From Intestinibacter bartlettii (lineage in GTDB: Bacteria; Bacillota; Clostridia; Peptostreptococcales; Peptostreptococcaceae): 64,000 nt of DNA. The notes beneath the pieces are model-generated. The model was not told where the DNA came from. It did not search any database and saw only the letters and a program-made list of their open reading frames with translations. This document shows positions 26,183-35,045 of the stretch, piece by piece; the stretch's first letter is position 1; each line of letters begins with the position of its first letter. Made by a program: the position numbers and the translations under genes. The DNA lies in assembly GCF_018917435.1 (NCBI RefSeq), contig NZ_JAHLOQ010000002.1:91876-155875 (forward strand), written 5' to 3'.

Positions 26183-26196
26183 ATTTTTCAAAATAA

Positions 26197-26225
26197 ATTA
26201 TAATTTCATCATGACTACATTTCAA
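26197..26225 (-). promoter_or_regulatory. Promoter of MMPL copy 2
   Basis: Minus-strand TTGAAA (26220-26225), 17-nt spacer, TATAAT (26197-26202), identical hexamers and spacing to copy 1. Confidence 0.75.
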
Positions 26226-26240
26226 TAATCAATAGCTTTC

Positions 26241-26266
26241 GTATATGTTTAAATATCAACATATAC
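26241..26266. promoter_or_regulatory. Palindrome before TetR copy 2
   Basis: Perfect 9-bp arms GTATATGTT / AACATATAC with an 8-nt spacer, in the position where copy 1 has its AAATCAACAC palindrome but with a different sequence. Confidence 0.5.
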
Positions 26267-26327
26267 AAGCCTTAATGTATGAAAATAAACATATTATATA
26301 AAATTGGGTATAAAAAGGAGATTTGTT

Positions 26328-26909
26328 ATGGAGAAAAAAATTGATAGAAGAGTTAGAAAAACAAAACAACAACTTCAAGATGGTTTTATACAACTTAGAA
26401 AACAAAAAGATCTTAAAGACATAACTGTTAAAGAACTTTGTGAATTGACAGACTTAAATAGAGGTACTTTCTACCTACATTATAAAGATATTTACGATTT
26501 ATCTGAGCAATTGGAGGATTCGCTATTCATATCTTTTCAAGAAGTCCTAGACAAACACTCCCTTGATTATGAAAATAATCCTGTAGATACACCTGAACCT
26601 CTTTTACGAGATATATTAGAGCTTATTAAAGCTAATTCTGAATTTTGTACAATGCTTTTTAGTGATACTGGTGAGATAGCATTCGTCAATAAACTAAAAA
26701 AACTGGTACTAGATATTGCTTTTAAAAAATGTATCGACATATTTGATTTTAATAAAGAAGAACATTTTACATATTCATATAATTTTATACTATACGGTTG
26801 CATAGGTATAATTGAATCTTGGCTTTTAAATGGATTGATAGAACCACCAGAAGAAATTTCACATCTTACAAGCCAGATGATTTTGGAAGGAATTAGACTT
26901 TTACATTAA
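26328..26909 (+). CDS. TetR/AcrR-family regulator, copy 2
   Basis: Repressor of 193 aa, paralogue of the protein at 23364. The start is the ATG at 26328 (GGAG 7 nt upstream), giving MEKKIDRRVRKTKQQLQ, which aligns with copy 1; a TTG 24 nt earlier would read through the ribosome site. The helix-turn-helix region is practically unchanged from copy 1, including NRGTFYLHYKDIYDLSEQ, whereas the ligand-binding half has many substitutions and a short insertion (about residues 75-85). It is divergent from MMPL copy 2. It probably responds to a different effector but may still recognise some operators of copy 1. Confidence 0.92.
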   Translation: MEKKIDRRVRKTKQQLQDGFIQLRKQKDLKDITVKELCELTDLNRGTFYLHYKDIYDLSEQLEDSLFISFQEVLDKHSLDYENNPVDTPEPLLRDILELIKANSEFCTMLFSDTGEIAFVNKLKKLVLDIAFKKCIDIFDFNKEEHFTYSYNFILYGCIGIIESWLLNGLIEPPEEISHLTSQMILEGIRLLH

Positions 26910-26970
26910 AAACATTTTTTAATTTTAATTCAAAATAAATAAACTAGATAAATAAACCTTTAAGTAATAT

Positions 26971-27007
26971 AAAAGAGCTACCCCAAATTTAAGATAGCTC
27001 TTTTTTT
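26971..27007. terminator. Terminator between TetR copy 2 and MATE gene
   Basis: AAAAGAGCTA / TAGCTCTTTT stem followed by seven T residues on the plus strand; reads acceptably on the minus strand as well. Confidence 0.8.
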
Positions 27008-27009
27008 AA

Positions 27010-28383
27010 TTACATTTCATCTACTAGATTTTTAGCCCACTTTTTAGAAAGTGCTCTCGGTACTCCGAATATGAATTTTGCGATTTCTTCAGTATAAGTA
27101 AGTGCAACTAAAATATAAATTGGCACTCCTTTGTAAGCTGCAAAGAATGTTATTGGAAGTGAAACTAACCACATACATCCTGTTTCTAAAAATAATGCAT
27201 ACTTAGTATCTCCACCACTTCTAAGAACACCTATTACTATAAATGTGTTGAATGTTCTAAGCGCCATTAAAACTCCCATTATCCTAAATATTTTTATGAT
27301 ATCTGGAGCTAAACTATCTGATACACTGAACATTTTTAATAATAATGGTGTAGCACTTATTAATAACATCCCAAAAATAAATCCTGCTATAGTAACAAGT
27401 ACAGAGAATTTTTTTGAATATCTTAATGCTGTATCTATATTATTTGCACCTAGTTCATTCCCCATCATTATTGATGAACCAATCGCTATACAAACGGCAG
27501 TCATTATAAAGAAGTTTCCTGTTGTACTTGCGATTTGGCTCGCTGCCATCGCTGATGTACCAGCTGTTGCATAAGCAACTGAATAAAGAACACTACCAAA
27601 TGCCCAAATTGCATCATTTAAAAATACTGGTGTACTTTTCTTAATTACAGTCGTCGCAAGTTCTTTAGTAATTCCCTTTATGTCCTTGATTCCAAATCTA
27701 AGTTCATAATCTTCTTTTATAAAGTATACATATGATATTAATAGTATAAATTCAACGATTCTCGCTACAACTGTTGCAACGGCAGCCCCTTTTACACCTA
27801 ATGCTGGTGCTCCAAAATGTCCAAATATGAAAACATAATTTAAAATTATATTTATAACAAGAGATATAGAGCTACATACCATCCCTAAACGAGGATTTCT
27901 AACACTTCTAGATCCCATACTAAAAATATAACTAATTGCCATAATTGGATAACAGAATCCTATAACTAAAAAGTATGCTCTTGCCTCTTTTACAACTAAT
28001 GGGTCGTGAGAGAAAAAGTGAATTATTACATTTGGGAAAAATACAGCTAATATAAAGAATAATAATCCTAAGATTAATGCCGCAATAACACTAAGCCCTG
28101 TGATTTTCTTTATACTATCTTTATCTCCCTTTCCATAAAACTGAGCCATAAAAATACCGGCTCCACCTATAATTCCTGATAACGCCATATTAAATAAAAA
28201 GAAATATTGGTTCGCTATTCCGATTGATGCTACCGATACTTCACCTAAACTACCAACCATTACGGTATCAACCATATTTACTAAAGTCGATATTAAGTTT
28301 TGAATTATGATTGGAATACATAGCATAACTAAAGTCTTGTAAAACGCTTTGTTTTCATCTGTCATTTTAAATATTCCTTGCAA
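27010..28383 (-). CDS. MATE family efflux transporter
   Basis: Twelve-helix membrane antiporter of the MATE family (457 aa) that expels cationic drugs or metabolites with Na+ or H+. The N- and C-terminal six-helix halves are both present; helix 1 carries the family-typical IIIQNLISTLVNMVDTVMVG and helix 7 ND-A-IWAFGSVLYSVAYA. Two starts are possible: TTG at 28381-28383 with AGAGGTGA 5-6 nt upstream, or ATG at 28363-28365 with AGGA 9 nt upstream; the membrane part is unaffected. It is likely monocistronic. Substrate unknown. Confidence 0.92.
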   Translation of the reverse strand: MQGIFKMTDENKAFYKTLVMLCIPIIIQNLISTLVNMVDTVMVGSLGEVSVASIGIANQYFFLFNMALSGIIGGAGIFMAQFYGKGDKDSIKKITGLSVIAALILGLLFFILAVFFPNVIIHFFSHDPLVVKEARAYFLVIGFCYPIMAISYIFSMGSRSVRNPRLGMVCSSISLVINIILNYVFIFGHFGAPALGVKGAAVATVVARIVEFILLISYVYFIKEDYELRFGIKDIKGITKELATTVIKKSTPVFLNDAIWAFGSVLYSVAYATAGTSAMAASQIASTTGNFFIMTAVCIAIGSSIMMGNELGANNIDTALRYSKKFSVLVTIAGFIFGMLLISATPLLLKMFSVSDSLAPDIIKIFRIMGVLMALRTFNTFIVIGVLRSGGDTKYALFLETGCMWLVSLPITFFAAYKGVPIYILVALTYTEEIAKFIFGVPRALSKKWAKNLVDEM

Positions 28384-28470
28384 AATATCACCTCTCTTTA
28401 TTTTTTACTTCTTTATATTATATCTTATTACGATAAATATTAAAGCCTAATTTTTATATTGTTGCAATTT

Positions 28471-28498
28471 AAAAAGACTATGTGAATCATCACATAGC
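28471..28498 (-). terminator. Terminator of the Ca2+-ATPase gene
   Basis: GGCTATGTG / CACATAGTC stem followed by TTTTT on the minus strand, 24 nt after the stop codon. Confidence 0.8.
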
Positions 28499-28521
28499 CC
28501 TAAATAAATAAAAGCAAAGTC

Positions 28522-31308
28522 TTATTTAATTTTTCTTAATTTTAAACTTAAAAACTTCTCTATCTCAACTATTGAAAATACTATAAAGCCACAATATAGT
28601 GGGTATAGCCAGCTTTTTATTTGAAGTGGTGCAGTTCTAAATACACTATGCATTTGTGGTAAATACGTAATCATCATCTGAAGTACTATTAGTATTGCAA
28701 CAACTAAGAAAGCTATTTTGTTTGTAAATAAATTTTTTGAAATCGCTGTGCCTTCTGTTCTTATATTAAATAAATAGAATATCTTGCAAAAAACTACTAT
28801 ATTAAGTGTCACTGTGCTGACGATGTCCTTAGATATTCCAAGTGATGTCAAATGTTGGCTTATTATTAAACCTAAGCCTGCAATTAATGTCGCTACATAT
28901 AATATTCTAATAGTATCTTGAGATTTTATTATGCTCTCATTTTTTTGACGAGGTTTTTTATTCATTGCGTCTTTTTCCACTGGTTCAAACACAAATGCAA
29001 ATGATATTGTTATTGCTGAAACCATGTTAATCCAAAGAAGTTGAACTGGCTCAAGTGGAAGTGGATTGTTTAATATTATACTGATTAAAACTATTAACCC
29101 CTCTGCTATACTCGTCGGCAATAAGAACTTTATAGTTTTCTTGATATTGTCATAAACTCGTCGTCCTTCCTTGATAGCATCTACTATTGTTGAAAAGTTA
29201 TCATCTGCCAAAACCATATCTGATGATTCTTTGGCTACGTCTGTCCCCTTGATACCCATTGATATACCTATGTCTGCTTGTTTTAGTGCAGGGGCATCAT
29301 TTACTCCATCACCAGTCATGGCTGTAATCAAATTATTAGCTTGATATGCCTTAACTATTCTAAGCTTGTTTTCTGGTGTTGCCCTTGCAAATATGTCATA
29401 ATCTTGAATTACTGAGCTTAGTTCCGTATCTGTCAATTTATCAAGCTGAGGTCCAGTTATAACTCTATTTTCATCAGATAACTTGATTTGTCTTGCTATT
29501 TCAACAGCTGTATCAGGGTGGTCACCTGTTATCATTTTTACTTTTACGCCTGCATTTCTCGCCTGCATAATAGCATCAATAACTTGCTCCTTTGGTGGAT
29601 CCATGATTCCAACTAACCCCACTAAAATTAAGTCTGTTCTCAATAATTTATGTTCTATAATTTGTATGTCCTGTGATATTTTTTTATATGCTACTGCTAC
29701 AACACGCTTACCTTGTTTAGCTAATAATGTCATTTGATTTTGCCAATATGTCTTATCAAATTCACTATTTGAATTTGATATTATATCCATTAACTTATCT
29801 GGTGCACCTTTTACGACTAAATATCTTTCTTCATTTAAATCTACTATTTTAGCCATGTATTTAAAATCAGAATCAAATGGTATTTTGTCAATTTCCACAA
29901 AATCAGATGTATCTAAGTTTGCCTTTTTACAAAGTGTTAAAAAACATCCATCTGTAGGCTCTCCATTTATAATCCACTTGCCTTCCTCTTGATTTAAGGT
30001 GGCGTCATTTGCAAGTGCACCTATTAATATTAATTTTTTTAAGTCACCTTCAATTTTTAGTTTGTTTTTTATTTTTTTACTAGATTTATTAGTTAATAAA
30101 CCTTCTTTTCCCTCCATCTCGAAAATTTCCCCATCTGGTGAATATCCATCTCCTGTAACTATATATTGATGATTTTGTATTATTATGTCCTTTACTGTCA
30201 TTTCATTTTTAGTCAAGGTTCCTGTTTTATCTGTACCAATAATATTTACAGAACCTAGAGTTTCAACTGATGGCAAGTTTTTGACTATAGAATTTTTTCT
30301 AGCCATATTTTGAACGCCTATTGCCAATATTACAGATGTTATGGCTGGAAGTCCTTCTGGGATAGATCCGACAACCATAGTTATTACAGACAATAAAAGT
30401 ACAGGTATTTCGTATATTTTAAATAATACTCCAAACCCAAACAATAAAACTGCAACTAATACGATTGCATAAGATATATATTTTCCTAGATTATTTATTG
30501 AAATTATTAGAGGTGTTTTTTCTTGTTTTACATCATTAATACTTTGATTTATTTTGCCTATTTCAGTATAGTCCCCAGTTGCAACTACAATTCCTGTCAT
30601 ATCACCATTTGTCACACTTGTTGACGCAAATGCCATATTTGTCTGGTCAGCGACTGTCACTGTACCTATAAGAGTTTTTTCGTTTTTTTGAACTGAATCT
30701 GCCTCACCTGTCAAAACGGACTCTTGTATTTTTAAATTATTTGCCTCCAAAATCCTGATGTCAGCAGGTACACTGTCCCCCGCTTCTAGATAGACAATGT
30801 CACCAAGTACTAATTCACTTGCATCTATATCTATCCTTTGACCTTCTCTTATAACTGTAGCATTTACTACTAACATCTGTTTAATTTTTGAAATTGCACT
30901 TTCTGCCTTATTCTCTTGAATATATCCTATCAAGGCATTCACAAGAACTACTATACCTATTACAACTGTATCCGAAATATGTCCTATAAATAAAGTAAAT
31001 ACTCCTGCAACTAACAAAATATAAATTACACTATTGTTAAATTGTTTTAAAAATCTCACCAACTTACTTTGTTTTTTGCTTTCGGTTAGATTATTTTTTC
31101 CGTATTTACTTCTTCTAGATATTATATCTTCTTCACTTAGGCCTAAATCCTTATTTGAATTGAGTCTGTTTAATGTTTCTGATTGGCTTACTTTGTACCA
31201 GTTTGAATCCTTTAGCTGTAATCTTTTCGAGTGCTCCTCTTTACTTTGGAGCGGAGGAGGTTCCTCCCCTATTGAACTTTTCCTATGCGAGTGACTTTTT
31301 GCTTGCAT
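28522..31308 (-). CDS. Cation-transporting P-type ATPase, Ca2+ (P2) type
   Basis: Membrane pump (928 aa) of the P2 group, related to SERCA/PMCA and bacterial Ca2+-ATPases. Order of parts: hydrophilic N-terminus with His/Ser- and Pro-rich residues, cation-ATPase N-domain, two helices, the actuator with LTGEAD (about 199-204), helix 4 with the ion-site motif PEGLP (317-321), phosphorylation motif DKTGT with Asp360, nucleotide domain with KGAPD, TGDGVNDAPALK hinge, and six C-terminal helices. PEGLP and the C-terminal cation-ATPase domain support Ca2+ (or Mn2+) rather than heavy metals. AGGAG precedes the ATG. An inverted repeat at 31336-31359 upstream may be its operator. Confidence 0.92.
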   Translation of the reverse strand: MQAKSHSHRKSSIGEEPPPLQSKEEHSKRLQLKDSNWYKVSQSETLNRLNSNKDLGLSEEDIISRRSKYGKNNLTESKKQSKLVRFLKQFNNSVIYILLVAGVFTLFIGHISDTVVIGIVVLVNALIGYIQENKAESAISKIKQMLVVNATVIREGQRIDIDASELVLGDIVYLEAGDSVPADIRILEANNLKIQESVLTGEADSVQKNEKTLIGTVTVADQTNMAFASTSVTNGDMTGIVVATGDYTEIGKINQSINDVKQEKTPLIISINNLGKYISYAIVLVAVLLFGFGVLFKIYEIPVLLLSVITMVVGSIPEGLPAITSVILAIGVQNMARKNSIVKNLPSVETLGSVNIIGTDKTGTLTKNEMTVKDIIIQNHQYIVTGDGYSPDGEIFEMEGKEGLLTNKSSKKIKNKLKIEGDLKKLILIGALANDATLNQEEGKWIINGEPTDGCFLTLCKKANLDTSDFVEIDKIPFDSDFKYMAKIVDLNEERYLVVKGAPDKLMDIISNSNSEFDKTYWQNQMTLLAKQGKRVVAVAYKKISQDIQIIEHKLLRTDLILVGLVGIMDPPKEQVIDAIMQARNAGVKVKMITGDHPDTAVEIARQIKLSDENRVITGPQLDKLTDTELSSVIQDYDIFARATPENKLRIVKAYQANNLITAMTGDGVNDAPALKQADIGISMGIKGTDVAKESSDMVLADDNFSTIVDAIKEGRRVYDNIKKTIKFLLPTSIAEGLIVLISIILNNPLPLEPVQLLWINMVSAITISFAFVFEPVEKDAMNKKPRQKNESIIKSQDTIRILYVATLIAGLGLIISQHLTSLGISKDIVSTVTLNIVVFCKIFYLFNIRTEGTAISKNLFTNKIAFLVVAILIVLQMMITYLPQMHSVFRTAPLQIKSWLYPLYCGFIVFSIVEIEKFLSLKLRKIK

Positions 31309-31335
31309 TTATTATTCTCCTTTCCAATTTTATTT

Positions 31336-31359
31336 AGATATATTTTTAGTAATATATCT
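31336..31359. promoter_or_regulatory. Inverted repeat upstream of the Ca2+-ATPase gene
   Basis: AGATATATT / AATATATCT, 9-bp perfect arms, 6-nt spacer, about 30 nt before the start codon. Candidate operator; the base composition makes chance occurrence possible. Confidence 0.4.
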
Positions 31360-31447
31360 TACTATGTATATTAGCAGATATTTTAATATTCTTTCTTGAT
31401 TTTACATTCTTCTAACATTCTAATATATTTTTTAACAAAACTTTTTC

Positions 31448-31484
31448 AAAAAAAGAAATGCCAAATAATTAAATCTGGCATTTC
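31448..31484 (-). terminator. Terminator of the 64-aa Cys-rich protein gene
   Basis: GAAATGCCA / TGGCATTTC stem followed by TTTTTTT on the minus strand. Confidence 0.85.
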
Positions 31485-31539
31485 TCTTGACTAAAACTTA
31501 ATTGATTATTATAGTAAGTTTGGTGCAAAGTTGGCTATT

Positions 31540-31734
31540 TTACTTATATTGTCTGTAATTCAATTGTACATGAGATTGTTCATCTGTAGATGGGTCCTGG
31601 TGCATGGCTGATACCCAACTATTATTTACTTCAGATTTTTTTTCAAATTCTGAGTGTTTTTGATGTTTCACTTTAGGGTCTTTACCTTTATGACATTCAC
31701 ATCCTGGACATTTTCCTGTACATTCTTTATGCAT
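31540..31734 (-). CDS. Small Cys/His-rich protein, 64 aa, unknown
   Basis: Hydrophilic 64-residue protein with the N-terminal cluster CTGKCPGCECHKGKD (Cys-x3-Cys-x2-Cys-x-Cys-His), followed by a Lys/His-rich middle and a Ser/Gln-rich tail. The cysteine spacing suggests metal binding (Zn, Cu or an Fe-S cluster), but I do not recognise a family. It has a good ribosome site (AAGGAGAG), its own terminator, and no cysteine beyond the first quarter. It lies directly upstream of the cation-ATPase gene on the same strand, separated by that terminator; a metallochaperone or metallothionein-like role is a guess from the motif alone. Confidence 0.7.
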   Translation of the reverse strand: MHKECTGKCPGCECHKGKDPKVKHQKHSEFEKKSEVNNSWVSAMHQDPSTDEQSHVQLNYRQYK

Positions 31735-31887
31735 AATAGCTCTCCTTTTACCACCTGCAGTTATTTAAGGCAAGCGTGTTAAATAAGTTGCAGTTATTTA
31801 GAATAAAGTATTCTGATTATAGTATTTACAAATCACAGACTTATATATCGACCAAATTTTAGTAAAATCTTTATAAGAATGGATATT

Positions 31888-32850
31888 TTAATTTGAAAAC
31901 TTAAATTGAATTTGTTCAGTTTTTTCTTTATATATTTGTAGATTTTTATATTTATAAAAGTTCTCTACTTTTTTTAGAAATTCATCTAATGATTTTGTAT
32001 CATAAATCGGTATAACTTCTTCATTTTGCAATAATTTTATATTTCCTTTTACTGTTTTTAGATTTAAATAATCTTGATTATGTTTATAACAAGCTACAAT
32101 TTTATTTTGATCAAAACCGTAGTTTACAGTATGCAAACTGCCTCCATTTACAGTACTTTCAATTACGATTATTCCTTCACTAAGCGCGCTTTGTAACCTA
32201 TCCCTGTCGACTAATCTATATTTTGATACAGTTTGTCCTGGTGGGTATTCACTTATAACACAGCCATTATTGTTGATTATTCTATTAAATAAATTACGAT
32301 TATTGCTAGGATAAACCATATCCAATCCACAAGGCATAACTGCAATTGTTTTGCCATAGGTGTCTAATGCTCCAATATGAGCAAAAGTATCACATCCATT
32401 CGCAAGCCCACTGACAATAATGTAGTTTTTTTGTGATAGTATAGATGAAATTTTGTAAGAAACATTCACCCCATGCAAACTTGGATTTCTGCTACCTATA
32501 ATAGCTATACCTTTATCATTTAAACAATCGTAATTTCCTTTATAGTATATAGCTACTGGGCTGTCATCTATATTTTTTAGTTTTTGAGGAAAATCTTCGT
32601 CTAGTAAAGTTGTGATTTTGATACCTTCGTTATTACAAATTTGTATTGTCCTTTTGGCAATCTCATTTGCATATCTTAGTTCATCTTTAGTTATGATTCC
32701 TTTTATTTTTAAGTTTATATTATTTAAATAATCTATAATTTCACTGCTCTTTAAATGATTTAATTCACCTTGTCTTATTATTTTATTTATAGTTTTTCTT
32801 CCTAATCCTTTTATCAACGTAAGTGTTATTATAAGTTCTGCATTGTTCAT
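31888..32850 (-). CDS. DprA/Smf-like DNA-processing protein
   Basis: Cytoplasmic protein (320 aa) of the DprA/Smf group. The start is the ATG at 32848-32850 with GGAG 5 nt upstream. Residues about 1-65 form a helix-hairpin-helix/SAM-like region (LIKGLGRKTINKII); the rest is the Rossmann-like DprA core with GSRNPSLHG, SGLANGCDTFAHIGAL, MPCGLDMVYPSNN and ESTVNGGSLHTV. Classical DprA has GLARGID and RNRIISGLS; here they read GLANGCD and RDRLQSALS, and no C-terminal winged helix is present. DprA loads RecA on incoming single-stranded DNA; this divergent form may have another role (SLOG-fold proteins also bind nucleotide signals). No competence gene is next to it. Confidence 0.8.
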   Translation of the reverse strand: MNNAELIITLTLIKGLGRKTINKIIRQGELNHLKSSEIIDYLNNINLKIKGIITKDELRYANEIAKRTIQICNNEGIKITTLLDEDFPQKLKNIDDSPVAIYYKGNYDCLNDKGIAIIGSRNPSLHGVNVSYKISSILSQKNYIIVSGLANGCDTFAHIGALDTYGKTIAVMPCGLDMVYPSNNRNLFNRIINNNGCVISEYPPGQTVSKYRLVDRDRLQSALSEGIIVIESTVNGGSLHTVNYGFDQNKIVACYKHNQDYLNLKTVKGNIKLLQNEEVIPIYDTKSLDEFLKKVENFYKYKNLQIYKEKTEQIQFKFSN

Positions 32851-32901
32851 TTTATCTCCATATCTCAATTTTTTAGTTGTAATTATTATTTGTGCAAAAT
32901 A

Positions 32902-32938
32902 AAAAACTATGTGAAATTTTCACATAGTTTTTGTTTTT
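32902..32938 (-). terminator. Terminator of the CHB_HEX-domain protein gene
   Basis: Stem AAAACTATGTGAAA / TTTCACATAGTTTT followed by a T-rich tail on the minus strand. It overlaps the stop-codon region of the gene at 32937. The stem is also symmetrical enough to work in both directions. Confidence 0.75.
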
Positions 32939-34394
32939 AATGATTTGAATAGAAATAATTTATATCAGCTTGTGTTACTCCGAAACCACGGAATACTTCA
33001 TAGCAAACAAAATTTGGGTCCTTGTCATATGCCATGCTTAACAGTTGATATGCAGTTAATAACTTATATACTGACCCATAATAACTTATTGTATTGTCAT
33101 CGATTAATTTAATAGTAACTGTTCCATCTGTTGTTGTATAATAAAGCGTATTTCCTGACTCTCTTCTACCTAATATTTTTTTACTCCAACTTTCTGACTC
33201 TGTACGTCCTGCAATAACCCAATCCTTAGTAAATTTATTTATCTCCATTCCATATGAATCATTAGAAAGAACTATATATTTTCCTAATATCTTTTGTTCA
33301 ACTTTACTTACTGTTTGTTTGTTTTTTTGTTGTTCAAATGTGTTTATAGCACTTTTTAGTTGTGAAACTTGTTCATCAACTTCATTTTGTGTAGCTGAAT
33401 CTTTATTATAAATATTTTCTGCTTCATCTATAGACTTCTTTAAGCTTTCTCTTACAGCTTGTTTATATTGTCCTTCTTCATTTCCTTCAGTTGAATTTTT
33501 ATATAAATTATAAGCTTTATCTATATAAGCTTTTAATTCAGCTTTATCCACAGGTTTTATTATATTATTTTTAAATTTTACAATACCATCTTTTAAATCT
33601 TCATTCATATTGTAAGCATCGTTATATCTTATTAATTTATTTTTTATAAGTTTTTCAGCATTATTTACAATACTTTGAAGTTTATCTTTTTCTTTTTTAG
33701 ATATTTGATCTATATCAGATCCAGTTTCTGTTTGTGAAATCAATCTTTTAGCTGTTTCTATATTGTTTTTAAGTTTATTTAAAATACTATCCTCTATTAC
33801 ATATTTAAATGTACATACTTGTGTTGATTTTCCATCTTTATTATATCCAATAATTTTTATAGTTGTTGTTTTATCAATATATATATCCCCTATATATTTT
33901 GTAGAATTTTGATTTGGTTCATCTCCATTAGTAGTATAGTAATAACTGTGACCTACGTTCATATTCTCTTTATTTAATTTTACCCAAATTGGAGATACAT
34001 ATTTTCCTGGATTTGTATCTACTTTAGCTGGTGTTGGTGCATTTTGTACTGAATTTAATATGTTTTTTATATTATCAGATACATTTTCCTCCCCTACTTT
34101 ATCTACATACCTTTTTAAAAAGTTGTATGCATCGTCACCATCTATAGTAAGTACAACTTTGATTATTTCTAAAAGTAACTCTTCATCTTCTATATCTAAA
34201 TTTTGTACTTCCTCTAATAAATCAATCGATTTATCAAACTCATTTGCTTCTATACATTTCTTTGCCTCTTGCATCTTTGTTTGAATTTGTTTTGATTTTA
34301 TTGTTGGTGCTAATATTGCTTTATAAGCAATACCTAAGATAGCTATAAGTGCTATCAATATTATAAATATCTTTTTATTACTTTTTCCCCTCAC
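32937..34394 (-). CDS. Membrane-anchored protein with chitobiase-C-like domain
   Basis: Protein of 485 aa anchored by one N-terminal helix (about residues 8-28, IFIILIALIAILGIAYKAIL). Then a short helical repeat-like segment (about 35-100), a chitobiase/hexosaminidase C-terminal-like beta domain (about 118-200; HSYYYTTNGDEPN and TTIKIIGYNKDGKS are typical), a long helical FIVAR-like region (about 205-355, repeated Tyr-Asn/Ala pairs) and a C-terminal beta-rich domain with YEVFRGFGVTQADINYFY. The start is GTG with AGGAGG 10 nt upstream. The domain mix suggests binding of cell-wall or glycan material outside the cell. No enzymatic motif. The function is unknown. Confidence 0.75.
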   Translation of the reverse strand: MRGKSNKKIFIILIALIAILGIAYKAILAPTIKSKQIQTKMQEAKKCIEANEFDKSIDLLEEVQNLDIEDEELLLEIIKVVLTIDGDDAYNFLKRYVDKVGEENVSDNIKNILNSVQNAPTPAKVDTNPGKYVSPIWVKLNKENMNVGHSYYYTTNGDEPNQNSTKYIGDIYIDKTTTIKIIGYNKDGKSTQVCTFKYVIEDSILNKLKNNIETAKRLISQTETGSDIDQISKKEKDKLQSIVNNAEKLIKNKLIRYNDAYNMNEDLKDGIVKFKNNIIKPVDKAELKAYIDKAYNLYKNSTEGNEEGQYKQAVRESLKKSIDEAENIYNKDSATQNEVDEQVSQLKSAINTFEQQKNKQTVSKVEQKILGKYIVLSNDSYGMEINKFTKDWVIAGRTESESWSKKILGRRESGNTLYYTTTDGTVTIKLIDDNTISYYGSVYKLLTAYQLLSMAYDKDPNFVCYEVFRGFGVTQADINYFYSNH

Positions 34395-34479
34395 TGATTA
34401 TATTCCTCCTCGTTTCGATATTTTCACCAAGATATACTATACAATAATATACAAATATTAACAATATGTAATCCATTTT

Positions 34480-34508
34480 TTTACATACGATACTTGTTCT
34501 GTTATAAT
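34480..34508 (+). promoter_or_regulatory. Promoter of the 140-aa protein gene
   Basis: -35 TTTACA (34480-34485), 17-nt spacer, perfect -10 TATAAT (34503-34508), about 38 nt before the start codon. Confidence 0.7.
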
Positions 34509-34546
34509 TATGTATAAATAGTAAAATTTAGGTAGGTAAATAAATA

Positions 34547-34969
34547 ATGAAATTTATTGTCATCATAACATTTGGATTTTTGATTTATGCATTTTTTATG
34601 TCCCCGAGTTGGTACGACACTCAACTTAGGGAAAATAACATTAAAGAGGAAGATATACAACATAAATTTACAACTCCTGATGATTATCCTTCTTTCTTGT
34701 ATGTAAATGATAGAAGAGTTTATTATTATGATTGCTCCAAAAAAATATTTGAGCAGATTTCACATCATAATATTTTAGATGTTAAGGTTGAAAAGCATCA
34801 TTCAATCTCTGACAACAAACTAAATGTAAATAAATTAGAACTTTTAGTGATTACAGGTAAGAAGATCTATTCTGTAAATACATTTGGGAGTTATGTTAAT
34901 AGAGATAGGAATAAGATTGAAATGCTCGCTGCTTGCATAAAAAGCAATATCCAATATAATGTTAGATAA
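34547..34969 (+). CDS. Hypothetical membrane-anchored protein, 140 aa
   Basis: Not recognised. An N-terminal hydrophobic segment (about residues 2-18, FIVIITFGFLIYAFFM) acts as signal anchor; the remainder is soluble with strand-helix alternation and no cysteine pair or catalytic motif. One of the few plus-strand genes in this part of the window, with its own promoter and terminator. AGGTAGG lies about 10 nt before the ATG. The YVNDRRVYYYD segment followed by ILDVKVEKHHS and LLVITGKKIYSVN has the rhythm of a small PH-like beta sandwich, but this is an impression only. Confidence 0.7.
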   Translation: MKFIVIITFGFLIYAFFMSPSWYDTQLRENNIKEEDIQHKFTTPDDYPSFLYVNDRRVYYYDCSKKIFEQISHHNILDVKVEKHHSISDNKLNVNKLELLVITGKKIYSVNTFGSYVNRDRNKIEMLAACIKSNIQYNVR

Positions 34970-34972
34970 GTC

Positions 34973-35005
34973 AAAAGCCCTCTATATAATATAGAAGGCT
35001 TTTTT
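34973..35005 (+). terminator. Terminator of the 140-aa protein gene
   Basis: AAAAGCC-TCTAT / ATAGA-GGCTTTT stem followed by TTTTT on the plus strand. Confidence 0.8.
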
Positions 35006-35045
35006 GTGTCTTTTTAAATTTTGATTTATATATAGAGTTAGATTT

